Assembly (NCBI GenBank): GCA_020851455.1
Contig: JADZCT010000038.1
Span: forward strand, 82,715-146,714
DNA length: 64,000 nt
Reading direction: 5' to 3'
Origin: Gemmatimonadaceae bacterium
Lineage (GTDB): Bacteria > Gemmatimonadota > Gemmatimonadetes > Gemmatimonadales > Gemmatimonadaceae
Under the pieces are notes generated by a model that was not told the origin of the DNA, searched no databases, and was given only the letters and a program-made list of their open reading frames with translations. A program made the position numbers and the translations under genes. Below, piece after piece: positions 47,614 to 55,881 of the stretch (positions are counted from its first letter, which is position 1; each line of letters starts with the position of its first letter).

Positions 47614-48356
47614 TGCAGACCTGCCTCAGTTCGTCGGCTGCGCCCGACGCGCAGATCGGGGACCTCCTGGCCGGAGTCAAGCGGCATGGCCTCTCGGGGC
47701 TGGAACTGCGCGTTGGCGACGGCCACGGGCTCGATGCCGTGTGCTCGGGCGCTGCGCTCACCGCCAAGGCAACCGACATCCGCGAGGCAGGCGTGCGGGT
47801 CGTCGCGCTCCTTGACGGCAGCGAAGCGTCGCCGCCGATGTGGCGCCGGCTGGTGGAGATTCTCGGCACGCGGCTTCGGCTGGACGGATCGCTGCCGCTC
47901 GACGAACGCTTCAGCCGCGCGCGACAGGCGACTGCCGCGAACGTGCCCGTCGAGGTAGTGGTGCGCGGTCCGGAAGCGGCGGCGGAAGCGCAGGTCGTCG
48001 TTGCCGCGGGATACAATGTCGTCTGGGAGGCGCACCCGTCCGACCCGGACCTCGGCAAGCTCGCCGCCCATGTGCTCGAAGCCGCCGGCTCGCGGCTCGC
48101 GGGCGTGCGCCTCATGGGCGGCGGCCCGGAAAGCACGCTGCACGAAGGACGCGGATTCGGTACGCTGATGGCCCGGCTAACTCTTGCTGGCTTCGGGGGC
48201 ACCCTCGTGGTGGCGCCGAGCGACCGGAAATATCATGTGTTGTGGGATTCGTGGATCGGCCGGCGGAACGCCTGGGGCTGCGGCAGCGCGGGCTCCGACT
48301 CCGACACGGTGGCAATCAATCACGCTGGCGGAACGCAGGGGAGGCAACTCGCATGA
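47613..48356 (+). CDS. TIM-barrel-like protein between two DUF2249 genes
   Basis: A 247-residue protein, probably an alpha/beta barrel. Alternating strand-helix units are visible (SGLELRVGD, RVVALLDGS, VEVVVRG, YNVVWEAHPSD, AGVRLMGGG, GGTLVVAPSDR) as in xylose-isomerase-like or AP endonuclease 2-like folds. The strand ending WEAHP could carry metal ligands. I cannot assign a reaction. It starts at a TGATG overlap with the first DUF2249 gene and ends in an ATGA overlap with the second, so the three are made together. A TTG three bases earlier is an alternative start. Confidence 0.65.
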   Translation: MQTCLSSSAAPDAQIGDLLAGVKRHGLSGLELRVGDGHGLDAVCSGAALTAKATDIREAGVRVVALLDGSEASPPMWRRLVEILGTRLRLDGSLPLDERFSRARQATAANVPVEVVVRGPEAAAEAQVVVAAGYNVVWEAHPSDPDLGKLAAHVLEAAGSRLAGVRLMGGGPESTLHEGRGFGTLMARLTLAGFGGTLVVAPSDRKYHVLWDSWIGRRNAWGCGSAGSDSDTVAINHAGGTQGRQLA

Positions 48357-48613
48357 GTAACATCGTGCAACTGGACGTCCGGCCGGTCGAGCCGAAGGAC
48401 CGCTTCGAGCGCATCATGGGCACGTACAGCACGATCCCCGAGGGGGGAACGCTCGAACTGACGGTGGATCACGACCCGAAGTGCATGTACTACACGCTCC
48501 AGGCGGAACACGGAGAGGGGTCGTTCAAGTTCGAGTACATCGAGGACGGCCCGGAAGTCTGGCGGGTGCACGTCCGGCGGATCGGGGCGGGCCAGCCCTC
48601 CCCCGCGGCCTGA
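48353..48613 (+). CDS. DUF2249 domain protein (second copy)
   Basis: An 86-residue single-domain DUF2249 protein: VQLDVRPVEPKDRFERIM, the loop LTVDHDPKCMYYTLQ in place of NDHDP (VDHDP), and FEYIEDGPEVWRVHV at the end. It is clearly a paralogue of the copy at 47377. A short Pro/Ala tail follows. It is the last gene of the regulator-led run; a hairpin overlaps the stop codon. Function unknown. Having two differing copies suggests a heteromer or two partners. Confidence 0.82.
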   Translation: MSNIVQLDVRPVEPKDRFERIMGTYSTIPEGGTLELTVDHDPKCMYYTLQAEHGEGSFKFEYIEDGPEVWRVHVRRIGAGQPSPAA

Positions 48614-48619
48614 GCCGCG
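48604..48619 (+). terminator. Hairpin overlapping the second DUF2249 stop codon
   Basis: CGCGGC-CTGA-GCCGCG is a perfect 6-bp stem with a tetraloop that contains the stop codon. No T-run follows. It lies in the short convergent gap before the phosphotriesterase-family gene and may help end transcription. Confidence 0.3.
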
Positions 48620-48651
48620 CGGGAGGTCGCCACTCGCAGCCTGCCGCGGCC

Positions 48652-49749
48652 TTACGCCCCGGGCGCTACGAACGTCAGCGCGCGGCGCGGGTTGTCAACC
48701 ATGATCTTGCGGATCGTCTCGTCGCTCACGCCCTTGGCGCGCAGCCCCGGCAGGATCACGGTCGAGATATAGGTGTACCCGCCGCCGCCCTTGGTCTTGA
48801 GCTGGGGCGCGGTGCAAACATCGTGGGCAAGCAGGATGTGGTCGGCGTAGCCGGCCTCGATTGCGGCGTAGATGCTCTCGATGCGTTTGGCGTCCGCCGC
48901 GGGCGGCAGCGGCGCCTGGCCCATGTAGTCCCACTCGATGAATACGCCCCGGTCAACGAGACGCTTCATGTACGCCATGTCGTTGCTCCCGGTGTGCGCC
49001 ATCGTCACGCGCGAAAGGGCAACGCCTTCCGACTGAATGATGTCCAGCATCTCGAGCATCTCGTCCTGCGTCGCGAAGCTGTGGAGCATCATCGGCGCGC
49101 CGGTGACTTTGGCCGCGCGCGCCCCCGCGCGGACGCTCTTGCGCTCGTTGTCCACGATCGGGCGCCCGTTGACGCCGATCTCGCCGATGATCCCCGACCT
49201 GATCCCCGTCCCCTGCGCGCCAACGGTGATGTCGCGCACGACGATGTCGGTCAGCTCGTCGAGCGTACGCTCGGTCATGTCCGGCGGATGCAGCTGCTTC
49301 TGGTACCATCCCGCGCCCATCACCACGTTCAGGCCGGATTCCTTCGACGCCCGCAGCAGCGCCTCCGGGTCACGCGTGAGGCCGAAGTTGGTGACGTCAA
49401 CGATCGTGCCACCGCCGATCTTCTTGAACTCCGCTATCTCGCCGAGCGACTCGGCGTAGTTCGTGAGCCCGCCGCCCATCCCCCTCGCCGCGGGTTGCGA
49501 GTCCCTGAGCACGTGAATGCCCGTGGGCGCGGGCATCATCGCCGGCGGTGCCTTGAAGTCAATGAAGATGTGTTCGTGCATCAGGGTCACACCAAGCGCC
49601 GAGGGGTCAACCGGCCCGCTGACCGTCTGGATCTTGCCCGCAAGGTTCGGAATCGCGGATCGTGACCCGTTCTGCGCCGCCAGCGCCACGGGAACGAGGC
49701 CCGCGATGAGCGAGAGCCGGGCACTGCGCGCGAGGAGACTTCTCTTCAT
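48652..49749 (-). CDS. Exported phosphotriesterase-family amidohydrolase
   Basis: A 365-residue metal-dependent hydrolase of the PTE/PHP family. Signal peptide about 1-25 (SLIAGLVPVALAAQ). Metal ligands are readable: LMHEHIFIDF (HxH, about 56-65), MLHSFATQ, VTMAHTGSND and the terminal Asp in LLAHDVC. Family members hydrolyse lactones, phosphotriesters or related esters; the physiological substrate is unknown. The start at 49749 has a good GGGGGAAG upstream; the ATG further out (49821) lies in spacer. It is encoded downstream of the acid phosphatase on the same strand, 87 bp away. Confidence 0.88.
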   Translation of the reverse strand: MKRSLLARSARLSLIAGLVPVALAAQNGSRSAIPNLAGKIQTVSGPVDPSALGVTLMHEHIFIDFKAPPAMMPAPTGIHVLRDSQPAARGMGGGLTNYAESLGEIAEFKKIGGGTIVDVTNFGLTRDPEALLRASKESGLNVVMGAGWYQKQLHPPDMTERTLDELTDIVVRDITVGAQGTGIRSGIIGEIGVNGRPIVDNERKSVRAGARAAKVTGAPMMLHSFATQDEMLEMLDIIQSEGVALSRVTMAHTGSNDMAYMKRLVDRGVFIEWDYMGQAPLPPAADAKRIESIYAAIEAGYADHILLAHDVCTAPQLKTKGGGGYTYISTVILPGLRAKGVSDETIRKIMVDNPRRALTFVAPGA

Positions 49750-49836
49750 CGTGCTTCCCCCATGCCAGGAATGGAGCGGTTCTTGACGCACGAACATACC
49801 CGCGCGCCGCGGGCCGCGCAAAGGGTGCGTCGCGGT

Positions 49837-50619
49837 TCAGCCAGGCGGAAGCTGGTTCTTCTCCCATGAACCGTACATCGGGTTCGGCAGGATGAACCAC
49901 GAGACGCCGAAGCGCGCGAGCGCCGGGTCGGTCCCGGCCGCCGAGCGCAGCGCCTGCGTCGCGCGCGGAAAATCCTGAATGTTGTCGCCCACCCACATCA
50001 CGACACTCAGCGGCGGGAGAGTGGACGGCGCCCGGCCCTGCGCCACGGCCTCGAAGCGGGGATTCTTGTCGTCAGCGCCATCGGCGCCCTTGCAGACCAC
50101 GAGGTCGGTGGCGATTGACGCCGCCTGCAGGTTCCTGCGCGTGGCATCGCACCCCTGCGCGCTCCGGTTGGTGACTATCACAACGCGCCCGCCAAGCTCC
50201 TGCACGCGCTTCGTGAACTCCACGGCGCCGGCGACGGCAGGCGCCGCGGCGCGCTCGACCCACGCGCTCCACGCGGCCTCGGAGTACGCCTTGCCGGCCT
50301 GAGCGATCTCCTGCTCGAAGAGCGAGTTGTCTATCACCGTCTCGTCGGCGTCCATGATCACGGCCCAGCTTCCCGCCGGCTTGCCGGCGCTGAGCCCGCC
50401 GAGCGCCGCGCCAGCCGCGCGGTACACCTCGAGGTAGATGGCCTTCTGCTCGGCGGACGTGCGGAACCAGCGCACTCCGCCCGGCACCACGTTGGCGGAC
50501 GCAGGCGCCGTTGCGGCAGCGGCCGGCGCGGGCGCAGCGCCCGGCGTGCGCGATGCACCTGCGCACGCGGCCGCGGCAACCAGGCCGGCGGCGATGAACG
50601 GCTTCGAGATCGTGGTCAT
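49837..50619 (-). CDS. Class C acid phosphatase, lipoprotein e(P4)-like
   Basis: A 260-residue HAD phosphatase with a lipoprotein signal (GLVAAAAC, Cys about residue 19). The first motif is MDADETVIDNS (DxDET), followed by WVERAAAPAVAGAVEF, VIVTNRSAQGC and the final GDNIQDF (GDxxxDF). In Haemophilus, e(P4) dephosphorylates NMN-type nucleotides and has been linked to haem utilisation. Here the gene follows the haem-type ABC ATPase by 16 bp and is likely part of that operon. Outer-membrane or periplasmic location is expected. Confidence 0.88.
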   Translation of the reverse strand: MTTISKPFIAAGLVAAAACAGASRTPGAAPAPAAAATAPASANVVPGGVRWFRTSAEQKAIYLEVYRAAGAALGGLSAGKPAGSWAVIMDADETVIDNSLFEQEIAQAGKAYSEAAWSAWVERAAAPAVAGAVEFTKRVQELGGRVVIVTNRSAQGCDATRRNLQAASIATDLVVCKGADGADDKNPRFEAVAQGRAPSTLPPLSVVMWVGDNIQDFPRATQALRSAAGTDPALARFGVSWFILPNPMYGSWEKNQLPPG

Positions 50620-50635
50620 TGGCAGGTTGATGAAG

Positions 50636-51415
50636 TCACTCGAAGAGCAGGTGGATTCCCCCGGCCTCGCCCCGCTGCACCGTCGGCCTGATACCGAACG
50701 CCGCTTCCACGGTGTCGGCCTGCAGCACCTCGGCTGGCGCGCCCGACGCCATCACCCGCCCATGCGACAGTATCACCAGGTGGTCGGCGAAGCGCGCGGC
50801 AAGGTTCAGGTCGTGCACCACGCCCATCACCACCAGGTCGCCCGCGTTCAGCAGCTCCCTGATGCGCCTCAGAAAGTCGAACTGGTAGCGAATGTCGAGG
50901 AAGGTAAGCGGCTCGTCGAGTAGCAGCCAGCGGTGCGCGCCGGGCGTAGAATCCCAGATCTGCGCCATCACCCGCGCAAACTGCACGCGCTGGCGCTCGC
51001 CGCCGCTCAGCGTGAGGTAGTTGCGAGCGCCCCAGTCGAGGACGTCGAAGTACCGCATTGCTTCCTCGCACGCGCGCTCGTCGGCAGCTCCCGGCGCGCC
51101 CGTGAAGTGCGGGTACCGGCCCATGAGCACGACCTCCCAGACCCTGAGCGGGAACGCCAGCTCCACGTTCTGCGAGAGCACCGCGCGGGCGCGTGCGAGG
51201 TCGCGCTCGCTCCAGCCGGCGAGCGGACGGTCGTCGTACCGCACCACGCCCGACTGCGGTTCGAGCTGCCGACTGAGCACCTTCACAAGCGTTGATTTCC
51301 CCGCCCCGTTCGGACCGATTACGAGACTCAGCTTCCCGGGCTCGAACGTAACCGAGACCCCGTCGAGCAGGCGCGCATGCTCGATTGAGAATGAGAGGTC
51401 GGTTCCCGTGAGCAT
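50636..51415 (-). CDS. Haem/siderophore ABC transporter ATPase (HmuV/FecE type)
   Basis: A 259-residue ABC ATPase. Walker A is GPNGAGKST (about 34-42), the signature LSGGERQRVQFARVM, Walker B LLLDEPLTFLDI, and the H-loop VVHDLNLAARFA. The sequence is closest in style to HmuV (LSFSIEHARLLDGVSVTF). It powers import through the permease encoded just upstream (start at the permease's stop, sharing one base). The long frame upstream is a shadow across the permease. Haem is preferred over ferric siderophore because of the neighbours, without proof. Confidence 0.9.
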   Translation of the reverse strand: MLTGTDLSFSIEHARLLDGVSVTFEPGKLSLVIGPNGAGKSTLVKVLSRQLEPQSGVVRYDDRPLAGWSERDLARARAVLSQNVELAFPLRVWEVVLMGRYPHFTGAPGAADERACEEAMRYFDVLDWGARNYLTLSGGERQRVQFARVMAQIWDSTPGAHRWLLLDEPLTFLDIRYQFDFLRRIRELLNAGDLVVMGVVHDLNLAARFADHLVILSHGRVMASGAPAEVLQADTVEAAFGIRPTVQRGEAGGIHLLFE

Positions 51416-52452
51416 CAGAAATAGTAGCGGCGCTGGCGCAGCAGGAAGAGGAAGACGGGCACGCCAACCACCGACGTGACGATGCCGATCGGCAGTTCCG
51501 CGGGGGCGATGAGCAGCCGGGCAACCATGTCGGCAAGGCCGAGCAGCACGCCGCCAAGCAGCGCCCCGCCAATGATGAGGAATCTGTTGTCGGCGCCGCG
51601 CAGCATTCGGAGCAGGTGTGGAACGACGAGCCCGACGAACGCGATCACGCCGGTGAACGCCGTGGCCACCGCCACGAGCACGACATTCACGAGGAGCACC
51701 ACCGCCTTGAGCCGCCGCACGTCCACGCCAAGGTACCCGGCCTCCTCCTCGCCGAGCATGAGCGCGTTCAGCGGCTGCGCGTAACGGAGCGATGCAGCCA
51801 CGCAGAGAATGGTGGAAGCCCCGACGATCGCGACCGCGCTCCAGTTGGCGCCCGAGAGCGTCCCGAGGTTCCAGAACGTGATTGATCGCGCCTGCGGGTC
51901 GCGCGCGATGTACGAGAGGAAGCCGACGCCGCTCATGAAGAGCGCGTTGATGGCAATCCCGGTGAGCAGGAGCGCTACCACCGATGTGCGCCCTGCGGTG
52001 TGCGCGCCGGAGAGGCGGAAGACCATCCACGTGGAGAGCGCGCCTCCGGTGCACGCGGCAATCGGCAGCGCCCACGACCCCATGTGGACCTTCAACGCAG
52101 CGCCCATCACGAAGTACAGTGCGGCGCCGAACGCAGCGCCCGCCGAGGTGCCCACGAGCCCCGGCTCCACGATCGGGTTGCGGAACAGCGCCTGCATCAG
52201 CGCGCCGCCCACCCCGAGACTCGCTCCCACGAGCGCCGTCAGGATGGCGCGCGGAAGCCGGATCTCGAGGAAGATGCGCTGATCGAGCGACAGCGCATCG
52301 CCGCCGCCGGAGAGCGCGAGCCCAAGGGCGGAGCGCATGTCGCTGAGCGCGATCGGCACGGCGCCCCACCGGATCGAGGCAAGGGTCACCAGAAGGAGGG
52401 CAATCCCCAGCGCAGGGATCACCCCGCCGTACTGGCGGCTCCGGCCGCTCAC
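51415..52452 (-). CDS. FecCD/BtuC-family permease (HmuU type)
   Basis: A 345-residue inner-membrane permease with nine to ten hydrophobic helices. The family stretch RLPRAILTALVGASLGVGGALMQALFRNP is present from about residue 58, along with FVGLVVPHLLRML and GADNRFLI. FecCD permeases import ferric siderophores, haem or B12 with a binding protein and ATPase, both encoded alongside. The GTG start at 52452 overlaps the binding-protein stop (GTGA). Complete length. Confidence 0.9.
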   Translation of the reverse strand: MSGRSRQYGGVIPALGIALLLVTLASIRWGAVPIALSDMRSALGLALSGGGDALSLDQRIFLEIRLPRAILTALVGASLGVGGALMQALFRNPIVEPGLVGTSAGAAFGAALYFVMGAALKVHMGSWALPIAACTGGALSTWMVFRLSGAHTAGRTSVVALLLTGIAINALFMSGVGFLSYIARDPQARSITFWNLGTLSGANWSAVAIVGASTILCVAASLRYAQPLNALMLGEEEAGYLGVDVRRLKAVVLLVNVVLVAVATAFTGVIAFVGLVVPHLLRMLRGADNRFLIIGGALLGGVLLGLADMVARLLIAPAELPIGIVTSVVGVPVFLFLLRQRRYYF

Positions 52453-53345
52453 TCCGGCGTGCCGGGCTGGCGAATGAGACTGCGGATCATCTCGACATTC
52501 TGCCCGGTTCGCGGGCCGTAGTAGATGATGTCGTGCTCTTCGATCCTGAAGATGCGCCCGCTGCGCGCTGCCTTCGTTGCCGCCACGCCGGGGAGCGCGA
52601 GGATATCCTTGCGCCCGGCGAGCCGGTCGTACCCGAAATCCGTGAGCAGGATGACGTCCGGGTTCGCCTTCGCAAGCACCTCCGGCGACGTCATGCGCGT
52701 GCCGAAGCTCCCCGTGTCGTTCACCGCCATGCGCCCGCCGGCCCAGCGCACCATCTGCCCCGCGAGGCTCCGCGACGAGATGAGGAAGTACAGGTTCATC
52801 GCCTGCCCGTAGTGTATGATCGCCACGGAAGGCGTGTCCGCGGGCGCCCGCGCCGGATCGAGCGCGTGAGCCATGTCGGCGTCCAGCGTGGCCACGAGCG
52901 AGTCGGCCCTTGCTTCCTTGTGGAATGCCTTGCCCATGTCGCGAATGAGCTCCTTGGCGCCATCGAGGTCGCCCGGTACCTCCCAGTACTGCATCGGAAT
53001 CTTCAGCGATTTGAGCTGCTCCACCACCGGCTCCGGTCCCATGTTCTCCGGCCCGCCGGAGAGGATCAGCGTCGGCTTCGCGGCGAGCATCCCCTCGACG
53101 CTCAGCGCGCGGTGGTACCCGACGGTGGGAAGCTTCCTCACCTCGGGCGGATAAGTGCTCGAGACGTCCACGGCAACGAGGTCGTCGGCCGCGCCCAGCG
53201 CATAAAGGATCTCGGTGTACTGCTTCGACACCGAGACGATCCGCTGCGCGTGGCTGCCCTTCGCGTCCTGGTTGCCGAACCGGCCGCACCCTGCTCCGAA
53301 GAGCAGGGTGACGGCCATCGTCGCGATCGTCCGGCGGCTGATCAC
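52449..53345 (-). CDS. Haem/iron-chelate binding lipoprotein (HmuT/BtuF type)
   Basis: A 298-residue periplasmic binding protein of the two-lobed, helical-linker class. Lipobox LLFGAGC at about 14-20. Characteristic pieces are RIVSVSKQYTEILYALGAADDLVAVD, EGMLAAKPTLIL and the interlobe helix IRDMGKAFHKEARADS. It delivers a chelate to the FecCD-type permease. The YTEIL motif is common in HmuT. The start at 53345 overlaps the receptor stop (ATGA). Confidence 0.88.
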   Translation of the reverse strand: MISRRTIATMAVTLLFGAGCGRFGNQDAKGSHAQRIVSVSKQYTEILYALGAADDLVAVDVSSTYPPEVRKLPTVGYHRALSVEGMLAAKPTLILSGGPENMGPEPVVEQLKSLKIPMQYWEVPGDLDGAKELIRDMGKAFHKEARADSLVATLDADMAHALDPARAPADTPSVAIIHYGQAMNLYFLISSRSLAGQMVRWAGGRMAVNDTGSFGTRMTSPEVLAKANPDVILLTDFGYDRLAGRKDILALPGVAATKAARSGRIFRIEEHDIIYYGPRTGQNVEMIRSLIRQPGTPE

Positions 53346-55672
53346 GGCCGGACGCTGAGGCGCACGCCAAAGAACGGCTTCGCCGTGTACGGCCCGGGCA
53401 GGTAGATGTTCGGGGCCTTTCCGGAGTAGTTCCCGTTCAGGAACACCATGATGTAGTACAGCTGGCTCGTGAGGTTCTGCGCGCCGGCGTACGCATCGAG
53501 CGTCAGGTGCTCGGAGAGGTCGCGGCGGATGCCCGCCTTGGCGTTCACCACCGTGTAGCCGGGCGTCCAGTGCACGTTGTCGTACGTGAGCGGCATGTCG
53601 CCGCGGTGCTCGGCGGTCGCGGCAAGATAGCCGCCGCCGGCGAACGACGCGTCCGCGCCAAGCGTCCAGACAGTCTTCGGCACGCCGACGACCTGCTTGC
53701 CGTCATACCGGACTGTGCCGGAGTTGTTGTTGTTGCTGGCGAAGTGCGAGTACGTGAAGTCGGAGTACGCGAACGTGAACCACGGCCGGATCTGGGTCAG
53801 GATCCCCACGGGCGCCGACAGCGCGTTGTACGACGCGGCAAGCTCGAGTCCCTTGTTGACCTGGTCGCCCGCGTTCACCGTATAAGAGTAGAGCTGCGTG
53901 CCCTGGCTGTTGAACACCGACTGGCTCGTGAGCTTGTCGTTGATCGAGAGCTGGAAAAGCGCAAGCTGGTACGACAGCCGGTTGTCGAACACCGTGCTCT
54001 TGATGCCGAGCTCGACCTGGCTGCCGTGCTCGGGCTTGAGCCCCGTATTCGGCTTGCCAGTGTAGGCGATAACCGCGTCGCTCACCGTCGAGGGGGTGAA
54101 GCCCGTTCCCCAGCTCACGTAAACCGACTGGTTGTCGCCAAGCATGCGGTGCAGCGCGACGCGCGGCGTGAGGATCGGGTCGTAGGTCTGCCGTCCCGAG
54201 AGGTCGCGGTGCGTCGGGTTTGCCGCGTTCGTGAGCCGGTCGCTGATCGCGTACTCGACGAAGTTCAGGCTCGTCCCGGCGGTGAGCTTGAACTGCGACG
54301 GAAGCGCGACCTCCCACTGCGTGAACATGGTGTACTGCTGCGAGTGGGTTTCCATGTCGGTCGTGATACCGCCCACGACCTTGTTGTTGAGCGGATAGCT
54401 CTTCGCGAACTGGTTCGTCTTCTCGTACTCCATGCCGGTCACGCCAATGATCGGGAGGTCGCCGTTCTGGAAGCGCGTGTTGAGCACGGCTCGCCCGCCG
54501 AAGGTCTGGTTCGAGCGCGGGTTCAGCCCGACGGCGAACACGTCCTCGCGATCCACCCCGCTGAAGAAGGCGCTGACCACCGGCTCGAACATCTCCGAGA
54601 AGCGGTAGGAGTGCGTGACACCCGCCCGCACCGACTCCATGTCAACGTGGCCGTCGTTCTGGAGGTAAGGCAGCTCGCCCACGTTCTGCTTGCCGAAGAA
54701 CGACGCGCTGTCCATCTGGCCGGCGCGCTCGTCGTAAGAGTGCGCCCAGGTGAGGAAGGTCGTGACGTTCCGCCGCTCCGACGGGCGGAAGTCGCCAAGG
54801 AAGGTCGCGTAGTCCTTCTTCGACGCGCTGTGGATGCGATAGCTGTCGTAGCGCTGGCGCCCGTAGTTCACGAGGTAGGTGGACGAACTGCTCTTGCCGC
54901 TGAGGCGCGTATCCGAGCGGAAGAGGCCGTCGGCCCCGCCCATCGCGTCCTCCTCGACCGTCGTCCCGGGCTGGTCGGGCCGGAGCGTGTAGAGGTTCAC
55001 CACGCCGGCGATCCCCGCGCCGTATAAGCTCGAAGCCGGCCCACGGATGATGTCCACCTTGCCGAGCGTGGCGAAGTCCACGTCGTCCAGCATCGTCACG
55101 CCTTCGGCGTCGGTCACCGGGATACCGTTCAGGTACGCCTTGTAGCCGGTGCCGTCGAAGTTCGTGCGGTTTCCGTACCCGCGGATCGTGATGCGCTGGC
55201 CGCCCGACATGGTGCGCCGCTCGAACCGGATACCTGGCACTGCGTTCAGCGCCTCGTCCATGAAGAGGCCGGTGCCGGCGCGGGTGAGCTCCGAGCGCGA
55301 CAGCGTGGTGACCGAAAGAGGCTGCTGCACGCTTGGCGCATCGCGCGTGGCGACGATGCTCACCGCGTTCAGGTCCTGCGTGCCCGCGGTCAGGCCGGCC
55401 AGCAACGGAGCTGTGCAATCGGTGACCGCGGTGGAGTACGTGTTGTAGCCGAGCCGGTGGAACTCGGCCGTCATCCCGGTGGTGCAGGCGATCGAGAACG
55501 TCCCGTCCTCCGCGGAGACGGCCGTGCCGCCGGCGCTGGTCGAGACCTGGACGTTCCCGAGCGGGGCGCGAGTGTAGTTGTCGAACGCTTTCCCTTGGAG
55601 TTGGCCCTGGGCGCCAAGTGCGATTGGTGCGGCAGCAGCAAATCCAAGGGCATACAGAAGTGTCGGTCGCAT
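53342..55672 (-). CDS. TonB-dependent outer-membrane receptor (probably haem/iron)
   Basis: A 776-residue receptor. Signal peptide about 1-21. A carboxypeptidase-regulatory-like domain (about 22-95, GKAFDNYTRAPLGNVQV) precedes the plug (about 115-235: SELTRAGTGLFMDEAL, NAVPGIRFERR, IIRGPASSLYGAGIAGVVNL). A 22-strand barrel follows, ending in FGVRLSVRP. TonB energises uptake of a chelate, here passed to the binding protein encoded next (ATGA overlap). Operon company favours haem. The start is preceded by an untranslated leader with two palindromes. Confidence 0.9.
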   Translation of the reverse strand: MRPTLLYALGFAAAAPIALGAQGQLQGKAFDNYTRAPLGNVQVSTSAGGTAVSAEDGTFSIACTTGMTAEFHRLGYNTYSTAVTDCTAPLLAGLTAGTQDLNAVSIVATRDAPSVQQPLSVTTLSRSELTRAGTGLFMDEALNAVPGIRFERRTMSGGQRITIRGYGNRTNFDGTGYKAYLNGIPVTDAEGVTMLDDVDFATLGKVDIIRGPASSLYGAGIAGVVNLYTLRPDQPGTTVEEDAMGGADGLFRSDTRLSGKSSSSTYLVNYGRQRYDSYRIHSASKKDYATFLGDFRPSERRNVTTFLTWAHSYDERAGQMDSASFFGKQNVGELPYLQNDGHVDMESVRAGVTHSYRFSEMFEPVVSAFFSGVDREDVFAVGLNPRSNQTFGGRAVLNTRFQNGDLPIIGVTGMEYEKTNQFAKSYPLNNKVVGGITTDMETHSQQYTMFTQWEVALPSQFKLTAGTSLNFVEYAISDRLTNAANPTHRDLSGRQTYDPILTPRVALHRMLGDNQSVYVSWGTGFTPSTVSDAVIAYTGKPNTGLKPEHGSQVELGIKSTVFDNRLSYQLALFQLSINDKLTSQSVFNSQGTQLYSYTVNAGDQVNKGLELAASYNALSAPVGILTQIRPWFTFAYSDFTYSHFASNNNNSGTVRYDGKQVVGVPKTVWTLGADASFAGGGYLAATAEHRGDMPLTYDNVHWTPGYTVVNAKAGIRRDLSEHLTLDAYAGAQNLTSQLYYIMVFLNGNYSGKAPNIYLPGPYTAKPFFGVRLSVRP

Positions 55673-55761
55673 TTCTTGGAGACGTTCTCTCTGAGGAAGG
55701 GTGGCGGGGTACGTGCCTGCTGGTTCCCGGACGGCCGAAAGCCGATCAGGACGCAGTGCAT

Positions 55762-55782
55762 GTTATTCAATTATTCATTAAC
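55762..55782 (-). promoter_or_regulatory. AT-rich 21-bp imperfect palindrome upstream of the haem receptor
   Basis: On the minus strand the segment begins GTTAATGAAT and ends GAATAAC around a central A; 16 of 20 flanking positions pair. In this GC-rich DNA a 21-bp AT-rich palindrome is conspicuous. Its location, about 90 bp upstream of the receptor start, and its resemblance to repeats of an AT-rich iron-repressor site suggest a Fur-like operator. It does not match the Escherichia coli Fur box exactly. Confidence 0.5.
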
Positions 55783-55786
55783 TCGC

Positions 55787-55802
55787 ACGTTCCCCGGAAC
55801 GT
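55787..55802. promoter_or_regulatory. Perfect 16-bp palindrome next to the AT-rich site
   Basis: ACGTTCC-CC-GGAACGT, a perfect 16-bp inverted repeat, lies 5 bp from the AT-rich palindrome and about 115 bp upstream of the receptor start. It could be a second operator, or the hairpin of a transcript running in from the gene upstream. The pairing of two adjacent palindromes is unusual here. Confidence 0.45.
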
Positions 55803-55811
55803 TCAGAGAGC

Positions 55812-55871
55812 GGCAACAGGGGCGGGTTGCCCCGGGCAGGAGGGGGCGCCGAGCCCGTCACCCTCCTGCCC
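55812..55871 (-). terminator. Double hairpin ending the AhpD-like transcript
   Basis: Reading on the minus strand after the AhpD-like stop there is an 11-bp perfect stem GGGCAGGAGGG/CCCTCCTGCCC around a 16-nt loop (55834-55871), then a second 6-bp stem GGCAAC/GTTGCC (55812-55831). No strong T-run. The pair probably ends transcription from the upstream amino-acid genes and insulates the receptor promoter. Confidence 0.6.
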
Positions 55872-55881
55872 TGACTCGCCT

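Noticed and set aside
55762..55782. Calling the AT-rich palindrome a Fur box
   Set aside because: It resembles the consensus only in composition and symmetry. Kept as an operator candidate without a named regulator.
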